Shown: in pieces, positions 1 through 7,347 of the stretch
Layout: the number at the start of each line of letters is the position of its first letter
How positions within the stretch are numbered: the first letter of the stretch is position 1
Source: Pseudomonadota bacterium
GTDB lineage: Bacteria > Pseudomonadota > Alphaproteobacteria > Rhizobiales > Beijerinckiaceae
NCBI GenBank assembly: GCA_021813805.1
Contig: JAKAJL010000031.1
Coordinates: 1 to 44,064, forward strand
Reading direction: 5' to 3'
Length of the DNA: 44,064 nucleotides
Translations under genes and position numbers: made by a program
The notes under the pieces: model-generated
Database searches by the model: none
What the model saw: the letters and a program-made list of their open reading frames with translations, nothing else
What the model was told of the DNA's origin: nothing

Positions 1-2
1 AT

Positions 3-161
3 CACCGACGAAACGAAGACGAGGATTGGGAACGCTTGCCGACGCAGGGTTCTTTCTGCCTCGGATGCGACTGCGCCATGTGGCGGAAAGCCGAAAATAA
101 CGAACCCTATTGCGGCCTCGCTGGCCCTCCCCACTCCCCCTTACTTGAGAAATACGAATGA
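3..161 (+). CDS. C-terminus of a Cys-containing unknown protein (5' end outside window)
   Basis: An open frame enters from the left edge and ends at a TGA that overlaps the next start as ATGA. The visible 52 residues contain a cysteine cluster (CLGCDC followed by a further Cys about 17 residues on), which could bind a metal, and end in LLEKYE. The family is not recognisable from this fragment. The coding call rests on the open frame and on the ATGA junction, which matches the style of every following gene in the element. It could still be chance, because the start and most of the protein are missing. Confidence 0.45.
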   Translation, partial: HRRNEDEDWERLPTQGSFCLGCDCAMWRKAENNEPYCGLAGPPHSPLLEKYE

Positions 162-922
162 CCGCCGATCACATCCGCGTCGTCGATCTCGAAACCACCG
201 GCTTCGCGCCGCCAGACCATGCGCCATGCGAAATCGCCTTTTGTGATCTCTTCGCCAACGCGACAGATCTCACCGGTGCTCCGGCCGACTGGCGCGTGGA
301 TTTCGGCTATGGCTATCTCTGCCAGCCGGGACGGCCGATTCCTCCCGAGACATCGGCGATCCACCATATCGTCGACGAGGACGTCGCCAAGGCGCGCCCC
401 TGGGCGGAAGTGCTCGGCGATATCGTCGGCGCGCCCACTGACGCAACGGTTTACGCCGCCCATAACGCGCGCTTCGAGCGGCAATGGATCACCGACGAGT
501 CGACCGGTTCCGCGCCGTGGATCTGCACTTATAAATGCGCCCTGCGCCTGTGGCCCGAGGCGCCCAGCCATTCCAACCAGGCGCTGCGCTACTGGCGCAA
601 GCCGCAGGGCCTCGACCGGGCCGTCGCCAATGTCGCGCACCGCGCCTACCCAGACGCCTATGTGACCGCGTTTCTGCTGCGCGACATGCTCGAGCTGACG
701 ACCGTCGAGCAGCTCGTCGAATGGAGCAGCGAGCCGGCGCTGCTGGCGAAAATCCCCTTCGGCGACCTGCGCGGCCAGCCGTGGAGCGCAGCCGACGAAG
801 GTCTGCTGCGCTGGGTCCTGCGCAAGGATTTCAACGAGGACGTCCATTTCACCGCCCGCGCCGAACTGGCGAAGCGCGAGCGCGAGGGCGCCCATGATTT
901 CGACGAGGACGACGCCGCATGA
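158..922 (+). CDS. DnaQ-like DEDDh 3'-5' exonuclease (mobile element)
   Basis: This 254-residue protein shows the exonuclease motifs of the DnaQ/epsilon superfamily: ExoI DLETTG (D10, E12), ExoII AHNARFE (residues 101-107) and ExoIII H161-x4-D166. Such enzymes remove nucleotides from 3' ends with two metal ions. ExoII ends in Glu where Asp is more usual. The exonuclease fold fills roughly residues 5-180. The last 70 residues are charged and end in an acidic tail, with no second domain recognised. The ATG overlaps the stop of the upstream frame, and its own stop overlaps the next gene, so translation is probably coupled. A role in element replication or in defence/counter-defence is inference only. 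Confidence 0.85.
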   Translation: MTADHIRVVDLETTGFAPPDHAPCEIAFCDLFANATDLTGAPADWRVDFGYGYLCQPGRPIPPETSAIHHIVDEDVAKARPWAEVLGDIVGAPTDATVYAAHNARFERQWITDESTGSAPWICTYKCALRLWPEAPSHSNQALRYWRKPQGLDRAVANVAHRAYPDAYVTAFLLRDMLELTTVEQLVEWSSEPALLAKIPFGDLRGQPWSAADEGLLRWVLRKDFNEDVHFTARAELAKREREGAHDFDEDDAA

Positions 923-1188
923 GCGACGGTGACCGCAAATTCATTCTCCGCGCCATCATGTTCGCGGACGGCGCGAAAGGCGCAGCCTCGCAGGAACACG
1001 AAATCCTCGAAGGCGATATCGACAAGGGCGAAAAGGGCCGCCCGACGGGAATCACCTACGTCTGGTCGCGCAAAGACGGCCGCGACCCCGGCAAGCGCAC
1101 CTTCTTCTTCAACGGCGCGCCGTTCGAAACCTTCGCCGAAGCGCTCGCGGCTTCGGATTCGGCCAAACAAGAAAGGACTGCGGGATGA
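919..1188 (+). CDS. Small hypothetical protein (mobile element)
   Basis: This 89-residue protein is hydrophilic, with no membrane segment or signal peptide. The middle reads as short beta strands (GITYVWSRKD, KRTFFFNGAPFETF). I do not recognise a family. It is supported as a gene by ATGA overlaps at both ends, with the exonuclease before it and an HTH-like gene after it, and by base composition like its neighbours. No function can be assigned. Confidence 0.6.
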   Translation: MSDGDRKFILRAIMFADGAKGAASQEHEILEGDIDKGEKGRPTGITYVWSRKDGRDPGKRTFFFNGAPFETFAEALAASDSAKQERTAG

Positions 1189-1490
1189 GCGGCAGCGCCA
1201 AGAAAACGGCAGAGGCTCGCCCTCCGGGCCCAAGGCCTGCGCCCTGCGATATCGCCGCGCGCATGGGCGTCAGCGAAAACGCCGTCACCGGCCTGATTTC
1301 CTCGCGCCAGCGCGCCCTGCGCCGGTCGGAGGCGGAAGGCCGAACCGTCGTCTTCTCGCGCGACACGCTTGACCAACTTGAGACCTTCGCCAAGAGGCGC
1401 GGCCTCCACGTCAACGCGCTCGTGCGCCGCATCGTCGAGACCGCCCTCGACGACGATATGATCGACGCCATCCTGGACGACGCGCCATGA
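1185..1490 (+). CDS. Putative small DNA-binding protein (mobile element)
   Basis: This is a 101-residue basic protein. Residues 20-55 (DIAARMGVSENAVTGLIS) look like a helix-turn-helix that starts with a Cys/Pro-rich leader. The C-terminal third (TLDQLETFAKRRGLHVNALV) resembles a ribbon-helix-helix or short alpha-helical dimerisation region. That suggests a regulator or accessory DNA-binding protein, but no named family is certain. It overlaps both neighbours by ATGA and lies just before the methyltransferase-like gene, so it may belong with it functionally. A role as the element's regulator is inference. Confidence 0.6.
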   Translation: MSGSAKKTAEARPPGPRPAPCDIAARMGVSENAVTGLISSRQRALRRSEAEGRTVVFSRDTLDQLETFAKRRGLHVNALVRRIVETALDDDMIDAILDDAP

Positions 1491-2134
1491 TCGCCGAAAC
1501 GCCGCTTCGCGTTCTCGTCGCCTGCGAATTCTCCGGCACGGTGCGCCGCGCCTTTGCGGCGCGCGGCCATGACGCATGGTCGTGCGACCTGCTGCCGCCC
1601 GAGGACCGCTCGAACAAGCATATCGTCGGCGACGCCCGCGACCTGCTTAACGACGGCTGGGACCTGCTCATGGTCGCCCATCCGCCCTGCACGCGGCTGT
1701 GCAATTCAGGCGTGCGCTGGCTCGCGGCCCCGCCGCCTGGCCGCACCAGGGAAGAAATGTGGGACGACCTCGACGCCGCCGCCGATCTCTTTTCGGCGTT
1801 CTGGAACGCGCCGATCGAACGGATCTGCATCGAAAACCCGGTTATGCACCGCCACGCCAAGGCGCGCATCCGCAATTTCCAGCCCTTCGCGCAGTCGATC
1901 CAGCCGTGGCAGTTCGGCCACCCGGAAACCAAGCGCACCTGCCTGTGGCTGAAGAACCTCGCGCCGCTCACGCCGACCAATGTCGTTGATGGCCGCGCCG
2001 CCCGCGTCCACCGCATGCCGCCCGGCCCCGACCGCCGGCGCGAGCGCTCGCGATTCTTCACTGGCGTCGCCGAGGCGATGGCCGACCAATGGGGCGGCGT
2101 CGCGGCCGCCAACCGGAAAGGGATGTCGGCATGA
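1487..2134 (+). CDS. Short C5-cytosine DNA methyltransferase-like protein
   Basis: The 215 residues keep core motifs of cytosine-C5 methyltransferases. There is an SAM-binding start (VLVACEFSGTVRRAF, residues 9-23), the catalytic-loop PPC (66-68, in HPPCTRL) and ENP (116-118). A conserved HPETKRTCLWLKNL block follows. The protein is about half the length of typical Dcm/HhaI-type enzymes and has no evident target-recognition domain. This short form is common in phages of Alphaproteobacteria. It may methylate element DNA, modify another substrate or be specificity-poor; the sequence does not decide. The cysteine of PPC is present, so it is not obviously inactive. It is coupled by ATGA to the genes on both sides. 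No restriction enzyme gene is seen beside it. Confidence 0.75.
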   Translation: MIAETPLRVLVACEFSGTVRRAFAARGHDAWSCDLLPPEDRSNKHIVGDARDLLNDGWDLLMVAHPPCTRLCNSGVRWLAAPPPGRTREEMWDDLDAAADLFSAFWNAPIERICIENPVMHRHAKARIRNFQPFAQSIQPWQFGHPETKRTCLWLKNLAPLTPTNVVDGRAARVHRMPPGPDRRRERSRFFTGVAEAMADQWGGVAAANRKGMSA

Positions 2135-2388
2135 CCGCCCCGCACCCGACACGCATGCGCCTTTCGCGAGCCAAGGGATTCAACCTTCAGGAAGCGAGCG
2201 GCGCCTTGAACGGCCTCGACGCCATCGCCCGCGCCGAGAAGGCCGAGGCCGAGAACAAGCGGCTAACCAAAATCATGCGGGCGATCTTTGGTGAAACCTG
2301 CGCAATGCTTCATGGCAGCGCCGCAGAACGCGCCGTTGGGGTTGTTTATGAGTTGTCCCGCGCCGCGCTGGAAGGGAGCAAGACATGA
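2131..2388 (+). CDS. Small chimeric-looking hypothetical protein (mobile element)
   Basis: I chose the ATG that overlaps the methyltransferase stop as ATGA, giving 85 residues. An upstream in-frame ATG would lie inside the methyltransferase gene. Residues 8-28 (RLSRAKGFNLQEASGALNGL) resemble the N-terminal signature I recall for DUF4326 phage proteins. Here the sequence does not continue into the expected RP..WGNP block. It runs instead into a helical, charged segment (ARAEKAEAENKRLTKIM). It therefore looks like a DUF4326 start joined to another small protein, or a deletion remnant. Function is unknown. Confidence 0.55.
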   Translation: MTAPHPTRMRLSRAKGFNLQEASGALNGLDAIARAEKAEAENKRLTKIMRAIFGETCAMLHGSAAERAVGVVYELSRAALEGSKT

Positions 2389-2618
2389 CCGAAGCGCAAC
2401 TTGACACCATGCGCGCCATTGCGGCCGTGAATGAAATCCTCGACGGGCGCGACCCGAAATCCGACTACGCCGCGATCCCCGTCACGGCTGAACATACGAT
2501 TGCGGCGCTCCTGCTCATGCTGATGGGCGACCCGCGCAAGGCAGCCTCCATGCTCAACGAAGGACTTTTGCAAGGCGTCGAAGACCGGCTTTCGCTTTAT
2601 CTCTCTCGGAAAGGATGA
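2385..2618 (+). CDS. Small hypothetical protein (mobile element)
   Basis: This 77-residue, probably all-helical protein has a hydrophobic patch (TIAALLLMLMGD) too short and too interrupted to be a confident membrane segment. Its ATG overlaps the preceding stop as ATGA, and its own stop is followed 3 bases later by the next start. An AAGGA-type ribosome site precedes that next start, so coupling is slightly relaxed here. I do not recognise a family. Confidence 0.55.
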   Translation: MTEAQLDTMRAIAAVNEILDGRDPKSDYAAIPVTAEHTIAALLLMLMGDPRKAASMLNEGLLQGVEDRLSLYLSRKG

Positions 2619-2621
2619 GAC

Positions 2622-3560
2622 ATGACTGACCTCAAGCAAGCCGCCCGCGAGGCGATGGAATGGATCGACGCCACGTTAAAATTTGACGTGCCGTTTGACG
2701 GGCTCGAAGCCCGCGACCTTGCCACCTCCCTCCGCGCCGCACTTGCCGCCGGGGACGCGCGGGAGACGGCGCTGCGGGGGCTGGTGGAAAAGTGGCGGCA
2801 GATTTCAAATGATCTATTGGGACTAAATCAGATGATTGCCTCAAAACATGTTTTGGCTTGCACCAACGAACTCGCCGCCGTCCTCAACACGAAATCCGAC
2901 CACGCGATCGCTACTGTCACACCTAGCGTCCTTACGCCGACCGGGGCGGCGTCGCATGGCGGCCCCGGACCTGATGCAACCAAGGATACGACGATGAACG
3001 AAGCTTTGATCCGCCACATGGCCAACCGTTTCCTTTGTTGGAAACTGCCGGGAAACTTCAGCCCGGACGGCGGGATTTCCTTCGATAAGATCGGCAACTC
3101 CGGGACGCCTCACGCCTACACGCGGGAGCCGGTCGGGACGAACCTGCTCGACGCCGCGCAGGCCGAAGAGATGGTGCGCCACATGCTGGAAGGATGGCCT
3201 GTCGCAGAATACCCCGGCGCGGACCAAGCGCCTGCGACCGGGAGCGCGATTGAGCCGAGCGAGGAGGCGATTGAGGCAGGGAAGCGCGCCTACAACGCAA
3301 AGGCGTCAGAAATCGCTCCTAGTGGGCCGTCGTGGGAGCCGATGCTGGCCTTTGCCAAAGCCGCCACCTCCGTTGACCTTCCCCGCCTTCTCGCCGAAGC
3401 CAAGCGCAAAGGCATGGAGCGGGCGGCGGAAATTGCGGAAAACCGATCACGCCGCAGCGACGGCGCGCGTGGCGGTTTGGGTCAAGCGTTTGCTCAGACC
3501 CAAGACCACGAAGCGAGAAATATCGCCGCCGCCATCCGAGCCGCAAAGGACGCCCCGTGA
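2622..3560 (+). CDS. Mosaic phage-type hypothetical protein
   Basis: This 312-residue protein appears to be built of modules. Residues 1-75 are helical and charged. Residues about 76-115 are a lower-GC linker (bases about 2790-2960 are visibly AT-richer than the rest). Residues about 125-195 begin with an internal Met (MNEALIRHMANRFLCWKLPG) and carry the pattern NFSPDGGISF...GTNLLDAAQAEEMVRHMLEG, which recurs in phage proteins of Alphaproteobacteria. The C-terminus (KGMERAAEIAENR...EARNIAAAIRAAK) resembles the tails of phage ead/Ea22-like proteins. No catalytic motif is seen. An internal start at 2995 is possible. Its stop overlaps the next gene as GTGA. Confidence 0.6.
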   Translation: MTDLKQAAREAMEWIDATLKFDVPFDGLEARDLATSLRAALAAGDARETALRGLVEKWRQISNDLLGLNQMIASKHVLACTNELAAVLNTKSDHAIATVTPSVLTPTGAASHGGPGPDATKDTTMNEALIRHMANRFLCWKLPGNFSPDGGISFDKIGNSGTPHAYTREPVGTNLLDAAQAEEMVRHMLEGWPVAEYPGADQAPATGSAIEPSEEAIEAGKRAYNAKASEIAPSGPSWEPMLAFAKAATSVDLPRLLAEAKRKGMERAAEIAENRSRRSDGARGGLGQAFAQTQDHEARNIAAAIRAAKDAP

Positions 3561-3874
3561 CCGCCCCGCGCCTGCTCACGCCCGCCGAGGCCGCCGAGGC
3601 GCTGCGCATCTCGGTCAAGACCCTGCGCGTCCACGTCGAGCAGGGCGAGCTGCCGCGCATCATCCTCGGCGCCGGCAGGATCAAAAAACACTGGGCGATT
3701 GACCCGAACGACCTGGCGGCGTTCATTGTCAGGCGCAAGGAGACCGGAGGCGCGGCGCCATGTCGATCTACAAGCCGAAGAAAAGCCCCAATTTCGACTA
3801 CGACTTCCGGGTCAAAGGTCATCGCTTTTTCGGAACTACAGGCACGTCAAACCGGCGCGAAGCCGAACGGATAG
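3557..3874 (+). CDS. Excisionase-like HTH protein (Xis family)
   Basis: This is a 105-residue protein starting at a GTG that overlaps the previous stop. Residues 5-60 form a winged HTH of the excisionase/HTH_17 type (LLTPAEAAEALRISVKTLRV...AIDPNDLAAFI). The tail (PCRSTS...TTTSGSKVIAFSELQ) matches a C-terminus I recall as conserved in rhizobial Xis-like proteins. Such proteins bend att-site DNA and steer the integrase toward excision. Its last 115 bases overlap the integrase start in another frame, so both proteins share DNA. That also explains the low-complexity Ser/Thr tail. Its position directly before the integrase supports the role. Confidence 0.75.
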   Translation: MTAPRLLTPAEAAEALRISVKTLRVHVEQGELPRIILGAGRIKKHWAIDPNDLAAFIVRRKETGGAAPCRSTSRRKAPISTTTSGSKVIAFSELQARQTGAKPNG

Positions 3875-4914
3875 AGCGCGAAAAGAAGGACGCCGCCCGC
3901 CGCGAGATCGAAAAAGCCGAGGCCGCCAGCGCCGGGCCGCTGACCATCGACCTCGCCGCCGGCCGCTATTGGGACGAGGTCGGCCAGCACCACGCCGCGC
4001 CGAAAACCACTTTTTCCAATCTCGCGCGCCTTGTCGCGCATTTCGGCCGCGCCAAACGCCTCGACGAGATCGCCACCGCCGACGTCGCCGAGCTGGTCGC
4101 GCGCCGGCGCGGCGAGACAGTGCGCGGCCGGAAGACCATCCGCGATCCGCAAAACCCGAAGAAGCGCCTGCCGGCGCCGCTGGTGTCGCCGGCGACCGTC
4201 AACCGTTCGACCATCGAGCCGCTGCAAAAGCTGTTCAACCGCGCCAAAAACGTCTGGGGCGCGAAACTGCCGCGCGAGCCGGCCTGGAAAAGCTTGTTGC
4301 TGAAAGAGCCGCAGGAGCGCGTGCGCGAGATCCGCGCGACGGAAGAAACCGCGCTCGACGAGGCGATCCGGCCCGACTACCGCCCGCTCGTCGCCTTCGC
4401 CCGCGCGAGCGGCCTTCGCCTCGCCGAATGCCTGCTACGCAAGGACCAGGTCCACATCCTCGACGGCGTGATCGAGACGAAAGGCAAGGGCGGCCGAACC
4501 ATCCGCAAGCCGATCACCTCGGAGATGCGCGCCATCCTGGTAGACGCCATGCAGCAGCCGACGGATGTCGTCTTCACCTACCGCGCCGCGCGCGCCAAAA
4601 AAGGCAACGGCGGCTTTGCCCGCGGCGACCACCTGCCGATCACGGCCAGCGGCCTCAAGACGCTGTGGCGCCGGGCGAAGCGCGCCGGCCTGCCCGCCGA
4701 TCTCCGCTTCCATGACCTGCGCCACGATTTCGCCACGACGCTGTTGCGCGAGACCGGCAACCTCAAGCTGGTGCAAAAGGCCCTCGGCCACGCCAAGATC
4801 GAAACCACCACGCGCTACGCCCATGTGCTGGACGACGAAGTCGCCGCCGGCATGGAGGCGGCCGCGCGCGCGCGGCTGAAGAAACGGGCGAAGGCAAGAG
4901 CGAGGACGGGGTAA
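3760..4914 (+). CDS. Tyrosine recombinase / phage-type integrase
   Basis: This 384-residue site-specific recombinase has an N-terminal arm-binding region (YKPKKSPNFDYDFRVKGHRF), a core-binding domain at roughly residues 60-180, and a catalytic domain. The expected active-site set is complete: R220 (GLRLAEC), K241, H318 and R321 (HDLRH), H344 (LGHAKIETT) and nucleophile Y353 (TRYAH). It should cut and rejoin DNA at the element's attachment sites. It lies next to the 3' end of the tRNA-Pro gene, the usual site for this integrase class, which fixes the right end of the element. The start lies inside the xis reading frame. It is followed by a strong terminator. Confidence 0.95.
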   Translation: MSIYKPKKSPNFDYDFRVKGHRFFGTTGTSNRREAERIEREKKDAARREIEKAEAASAGPLTIDLAAGRYWDEVGQHHAAPKTTFSNLARLVAHFGRAKRLDEIATADVAELVARRRGETVRGRKTIRDPQNPKKRLPAPLVSPATVNRSTIEPLQKLFNRAKNVWGAKLPREPAWKSLLLKEPQERVREIRATEETALDEAIRPDYRPLVAFARASGLRLAECLLRKDQVHILDGVIETKGKGGRTIRKPITSEMRAILVDAMQQPTDVVFTYRAARAKKGNGGFARGDHLPITASGLKTLWRRAKRAGLPADLRFHDLRHDFATTLLRETGNLKLVQKALGHAKIETTTRYAHVLDDEVAAGMEAAARARLKKRAKARARTG

Positions 4915-4941
4915 ACCCATGCGATTCGACCCAAGGCACAG

Positions 4942-4965
4942 AGCGGCCCGCGAGGCCGCTTTTTT
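4942..4965 (+). terminator. Rho-independent terminator after integrase
   Basis: A perfect 7-bp stem (AGCGGCC / GGCCGCT) with a 5-base loop is followed by six T residues, 28 bases after the integrase stop. It would end transcription of the coupled element operon before the tRNA gene. Confidence 0.85.
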
Positions 4966-5112
4966 CATGCGAACGCACGGCGAACGCTTTCCGGGACTTT
5001 TCCGGGACTTTGCGCATCCAATCCGGGAAATCGAGCCCTTTTCGTTCCCAAAACAGCAAAAGGCCACACCCTTGCGGACGCGGCTTTTTTGCAACCACTT
5101 CAAGCGGTTGAA

Positions 5113-5190
5113 TGGTCGGAGTGGCGGGATTCGAACCCACGACCCCTAGTCCCCCAGACTAGTGCGCTAACCGGACTGCGCTACACTCCG
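5113..5190 (-). tRNA. tRNA-Pro (anticodon GGG), integration target
   Basis: On the minus strand the acceptor stem CGGAGTG pairs with CACTCCG. The D-arm (AGTCCGGTTAGCGC), an anticodon stem CTAGT/ACTAG enclosing loop CTGGGGG (anticodon GGG) and a T-arm with GGTTCGAATCC follow, and CCA is encoded at the end. It reads proline codons CCC/CCU. Its 3' end faces the integrase, so the gene is probably the attachment site, restored intact by the element end. It sits directly downstream of the merR-ihfA block, a typical alphaproteobacterial order. Confidence 0.95.
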
Positions 5191-5273
5191 ACTGCCCGCC
5201 TTATAGAGAAGGCTTTTGGGGCTGGCAACTAGAGAAGGCGTCAGGCTGGGCGGCAAAAAACGGCGCTGCGCCG

Positions 5274-5768
5274 TCAGTTCCGCAGCGCTTCCTCGAGAAG
5301 GCGCGCGCCCTCGGCCAGTTCGGCCAGAATCGCTTCCATGCGATGGCGGTCCTGGAGCGAAAGACGGGTCGGGACCGCGCTGTCCGCGTCGCCGGCGAAT
5401 TCCGCGCTCGAGTCGCCGGGCGCGGGGTCCGCGGGCGAGGGTTCGAATTCGGACGCCGAATCCGCGCCGTCCGCAGGAGACGGTAGGCCGTGCCCCCCGG
5501 CGCGCGACGCAGCGATCAGGGCCTTGGCGCCCTGCTCTTTCAGCAGGCGTTGGACGCCGCGGATCGTATAGCCTTCGCTGTAGAGCAGGATCCGGATCGC
5601 GGCGACGAGCCGCACGTCGTCGGGCCGATAATAGCGCCGGCCACCGGCCCGCTTGACCGGGCGAATCTGATTGAACTTGGTTTCCCAGAAGCGCAGGACG
5701 TGCTGGGGAAGATCCAGCTCCTCCGCGACTTCGCCGATGGTGCGAAAGGCGTCCTGCGTCTTGTCCAT
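5274..5768 (-). CDS. MerR-family transcriptional regulator
   Basis: This 164-residue protein has an N-terminal MerR winged HTH ([22 protein letters not shown]...[11 protein letters not shown]). An acidic, Pro/Ser-rich low-complexity linker (about residues 90-135) and a short C-terminal helix follow. No metal-binding cysteines are present, so it is not a classic metal sensor. This gene is regularly found next to ihfA in Alphaproteobacteria, but its targets are not known to me. I chose the ATG because it has a GGAG site 7-8 bases upstream; a TTG five codons earlier (5783) is the alternative. It is 40 bases after ihfA, so co-transcription is likely. Confidence 0.85.
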   Translation of the reverse strand: MDKTQDAFRTIGEVAEELDLPQHVLRFWETKFNQIRPVKRAGGRRYYRPDDVRLVAAIRILLYSEGYTIRGVQRLLKEQGAKALIAASRAGGHGLPSPADGADSASEFEPSPADPAPGDSSAEFAGDADSAVPTRLSLQDRHRMEAILAELAEGARLLEEALRN

Positions 5769-5808
5769 CGCCGGCTCCGGCAAATCGACCGCCCGTTCGA
5801 GTCGGGTC

Positions 5809-6174
5809 TCACCCCTGGTTTATGCGATCGCGCATAATATGGGAAGCCTTGAACACCAGCACCTTGCGCGGCGATATCTTCGCCTCCACGCCCGTCTTGG
5901 GATTGCGGCCGATGCGTTCGCGTTTCGATCGCTGGATGAAGGTGCCGAAACCCGAGAGCTTCACATTTTCGCCACGCAACACCGCGTCGCTGATCTCGTC
6001 GATCACCATTTCCACGAGTTGCGCGGATTCCAGACGCGACAAGCCAATGCGACGGAACAAGGCGTCCGCCAGTTCGGAGCGGGTTACAGTGTGCTTGCGC
6101 AGATCCGTCACGCCGCTCTCCCCTGCGTGCGGAGGAATTTCGTAGGTTTTCGCCTGCAAAACTTCGGTCGCCAT
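5809..6174 (-). CDS. ihfA: Integration host factor subunit alpha
   Basis: This 121-residue HU/IHF-family DNA-bending protein carries the core [14 protein letters not shown]...LSGFGTF and the DNA-intercalating arm IGRNPKTG. With IhfB it forms a heterodimer that bends DNA in recombination, replication and transcription. Its N-terminus is about 20 residues longer than in E. coli, which is usual in this group. It lies downstream of plsX-fabH on the same strand, with a 163-base gap that may hold its own promoter. IHF is also a common partner of tyrosine integrases such as the one nearby. Confidence 0.95.
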   Translation of the reverse strand: MATEVLQAKTYEIPPHAGESGVTDLRKHTVTRSELADALFRRIGLSRLESAQLVEMVIDEISDAVLRGENVKLSGFGTFIQRSKRERIGRNPKTGVEAKISPRKVLVFKASHIMRDRINQG

Positions 6175-6337
6175 TGAACAAGCCCCCGGTCAAATTCGTT
6201 TTGATCCCGATCACTCGGGTCAACAACAAGTTCCGGGAACTATAATCTGATAAGTAAGGCGTTTCTAACGGAAATTCCTGAATTGCGGATGTTACGGATA
6301 TGCGGCGCCCGGCCTGGCGGCGTCGGCGGGAGGACTC

Positions 6338-7327
6338 TCACCACCTGATCAGCGCCGCGCCCCAGGTGAAGCCGCCGCCGATGGCCTCGATCATGACCAG
6401 GTCGCCGGGCTTGATTCGTCCATCCTCGCAGGCCGCGCTGAGCGCGAGCGGGATCGAGGCGGCCGACGTGTTGCCGTGCAGCTGGACCGTCTTGATCACT
6501 TTCCGCGGCGCGATTCCCAGCTTCTGCGCCGAGGCGTCGATGATCCTCTGGTTGGCCTGGTGCGGCACGAACCAGTCGAGATCGTCCGCCGACAGCCCGG
6601 CGTCGGCGAAAGCGTCAACCATCACATCGGCGACATGGCCGACAGCGAAACGAAAGACCTCCTTGCCCTCCATGCGCACGCATCCGGCGGTTCCGGTGGT
6701 CGAAGGCCCGCCATCGACATAGAGCTTGGACTTGTGCCGCCCATCCGAGCGCAGCCTCGTGGCGAGAACGCCGCGATCCGCATTTGTCCCCTCGCCTTCC
6801 TGGGCCTCAAGCACCAGAGCGCCGGCGCCGTCGCCGAACAGCACGCAGGTGGTGCGGTCCTGCCAGTCCAGGATGCGCGAAAAGGTTTCGGCGCCGATCA
6901 CCAGGGCGCGCTTGTGCGAACCGGAGGTCAGGAACTTGTCGGCGGTCGCGACCGCGAAGACAAAACCGGCGCAGACCGCCTGAAGATCGAAGGCGGCGCC
7001 GCCGTGAACGCCCAGCTCCGCCTGGATCATGGTCGCGGCCGAGGGAAAAGTCAGGTCGGGCGTGGAGGTGGCGCAGATGATGAGGTCGATGTCCTCCGGC
7101 CCGCAGCCGGCGCGGGCCATGGCCGCGCGCGCCGCCTCGGCGCCGAGGCTCGCCGTGGTTTCGCCCTCGCCTGCGATATAGCGCTGGGTGATGCCGGTGC
7201 GCTGGACAATCCATGCGTCGGAGGTGTCGACCCGGCTTTCCAGATCCTTGTTCGTCACGCAGCGGCGCGGCAGCGCCGCGCCCACGCCTTGCACCACCGA
7301 GCGCAGTTTTTTTGCCTGTTGTGTCAA
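6338..7327 (-). CDS. fabH: 3-oxoacyl-ACP synthase III
   Basis: FabH condenses acetyl-CoA with malonyl-ACP to start fatty acid synthesis. The catalytic triad is visible: C119 (AVCAGF), H256 (HQANQR) and N286 (HGNTSA). I place the start at a TTG, giving 329 residues and N-terminus [16 protein letters not shown]. That matches the family length, has AAGGA upstream, and follows plsX by 20 bases. The open frame continues far upstream through plsX in another phase, so automatic calls may badly over-extend it. The gene forms an operon with plsX for phospholipid and fatty acid precursors. Confidence 0.93.
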   Translation of the reverse strand: MTQQAKKLRSVVQGVGAALPRRCVTNKDLESRVDTSDAWIVQRTGITQRYIAGEGETTASLGAEAARAAMARAGCGPEDIDLIICATSTPDLTFPSAATMIQAELGVHGGAAFDLQAVCAGFVFAVATADKFLTSGSHKRALVIGAETFSRILDWQDRTTCVLFGDGAGALVLEAQEGEGTNADRGVLATRLRSDGRHKSKLYVDGGPSTTGTAGCVRMEGKEVFRFAVGHVADVMVDAFADAGLSADDLDWFVPHQANQRIIDASAQKLGIAPRKVIKTVQLHGNTSAASIPLALSAACEDGRIKPGDLVMIEAIGGGFTWGAALIRW

Positions 7328-7347
7328 TTGCAGGTCCGATCCTTGTC

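Noticed and set aside
4919-5149. 76-codon open frame ending in GGIRTHDP
   Set aside because: This ending is the classic false protein produced by reading the opposite strand of a tRNA gene. The frame also crosses the integrase terminator.
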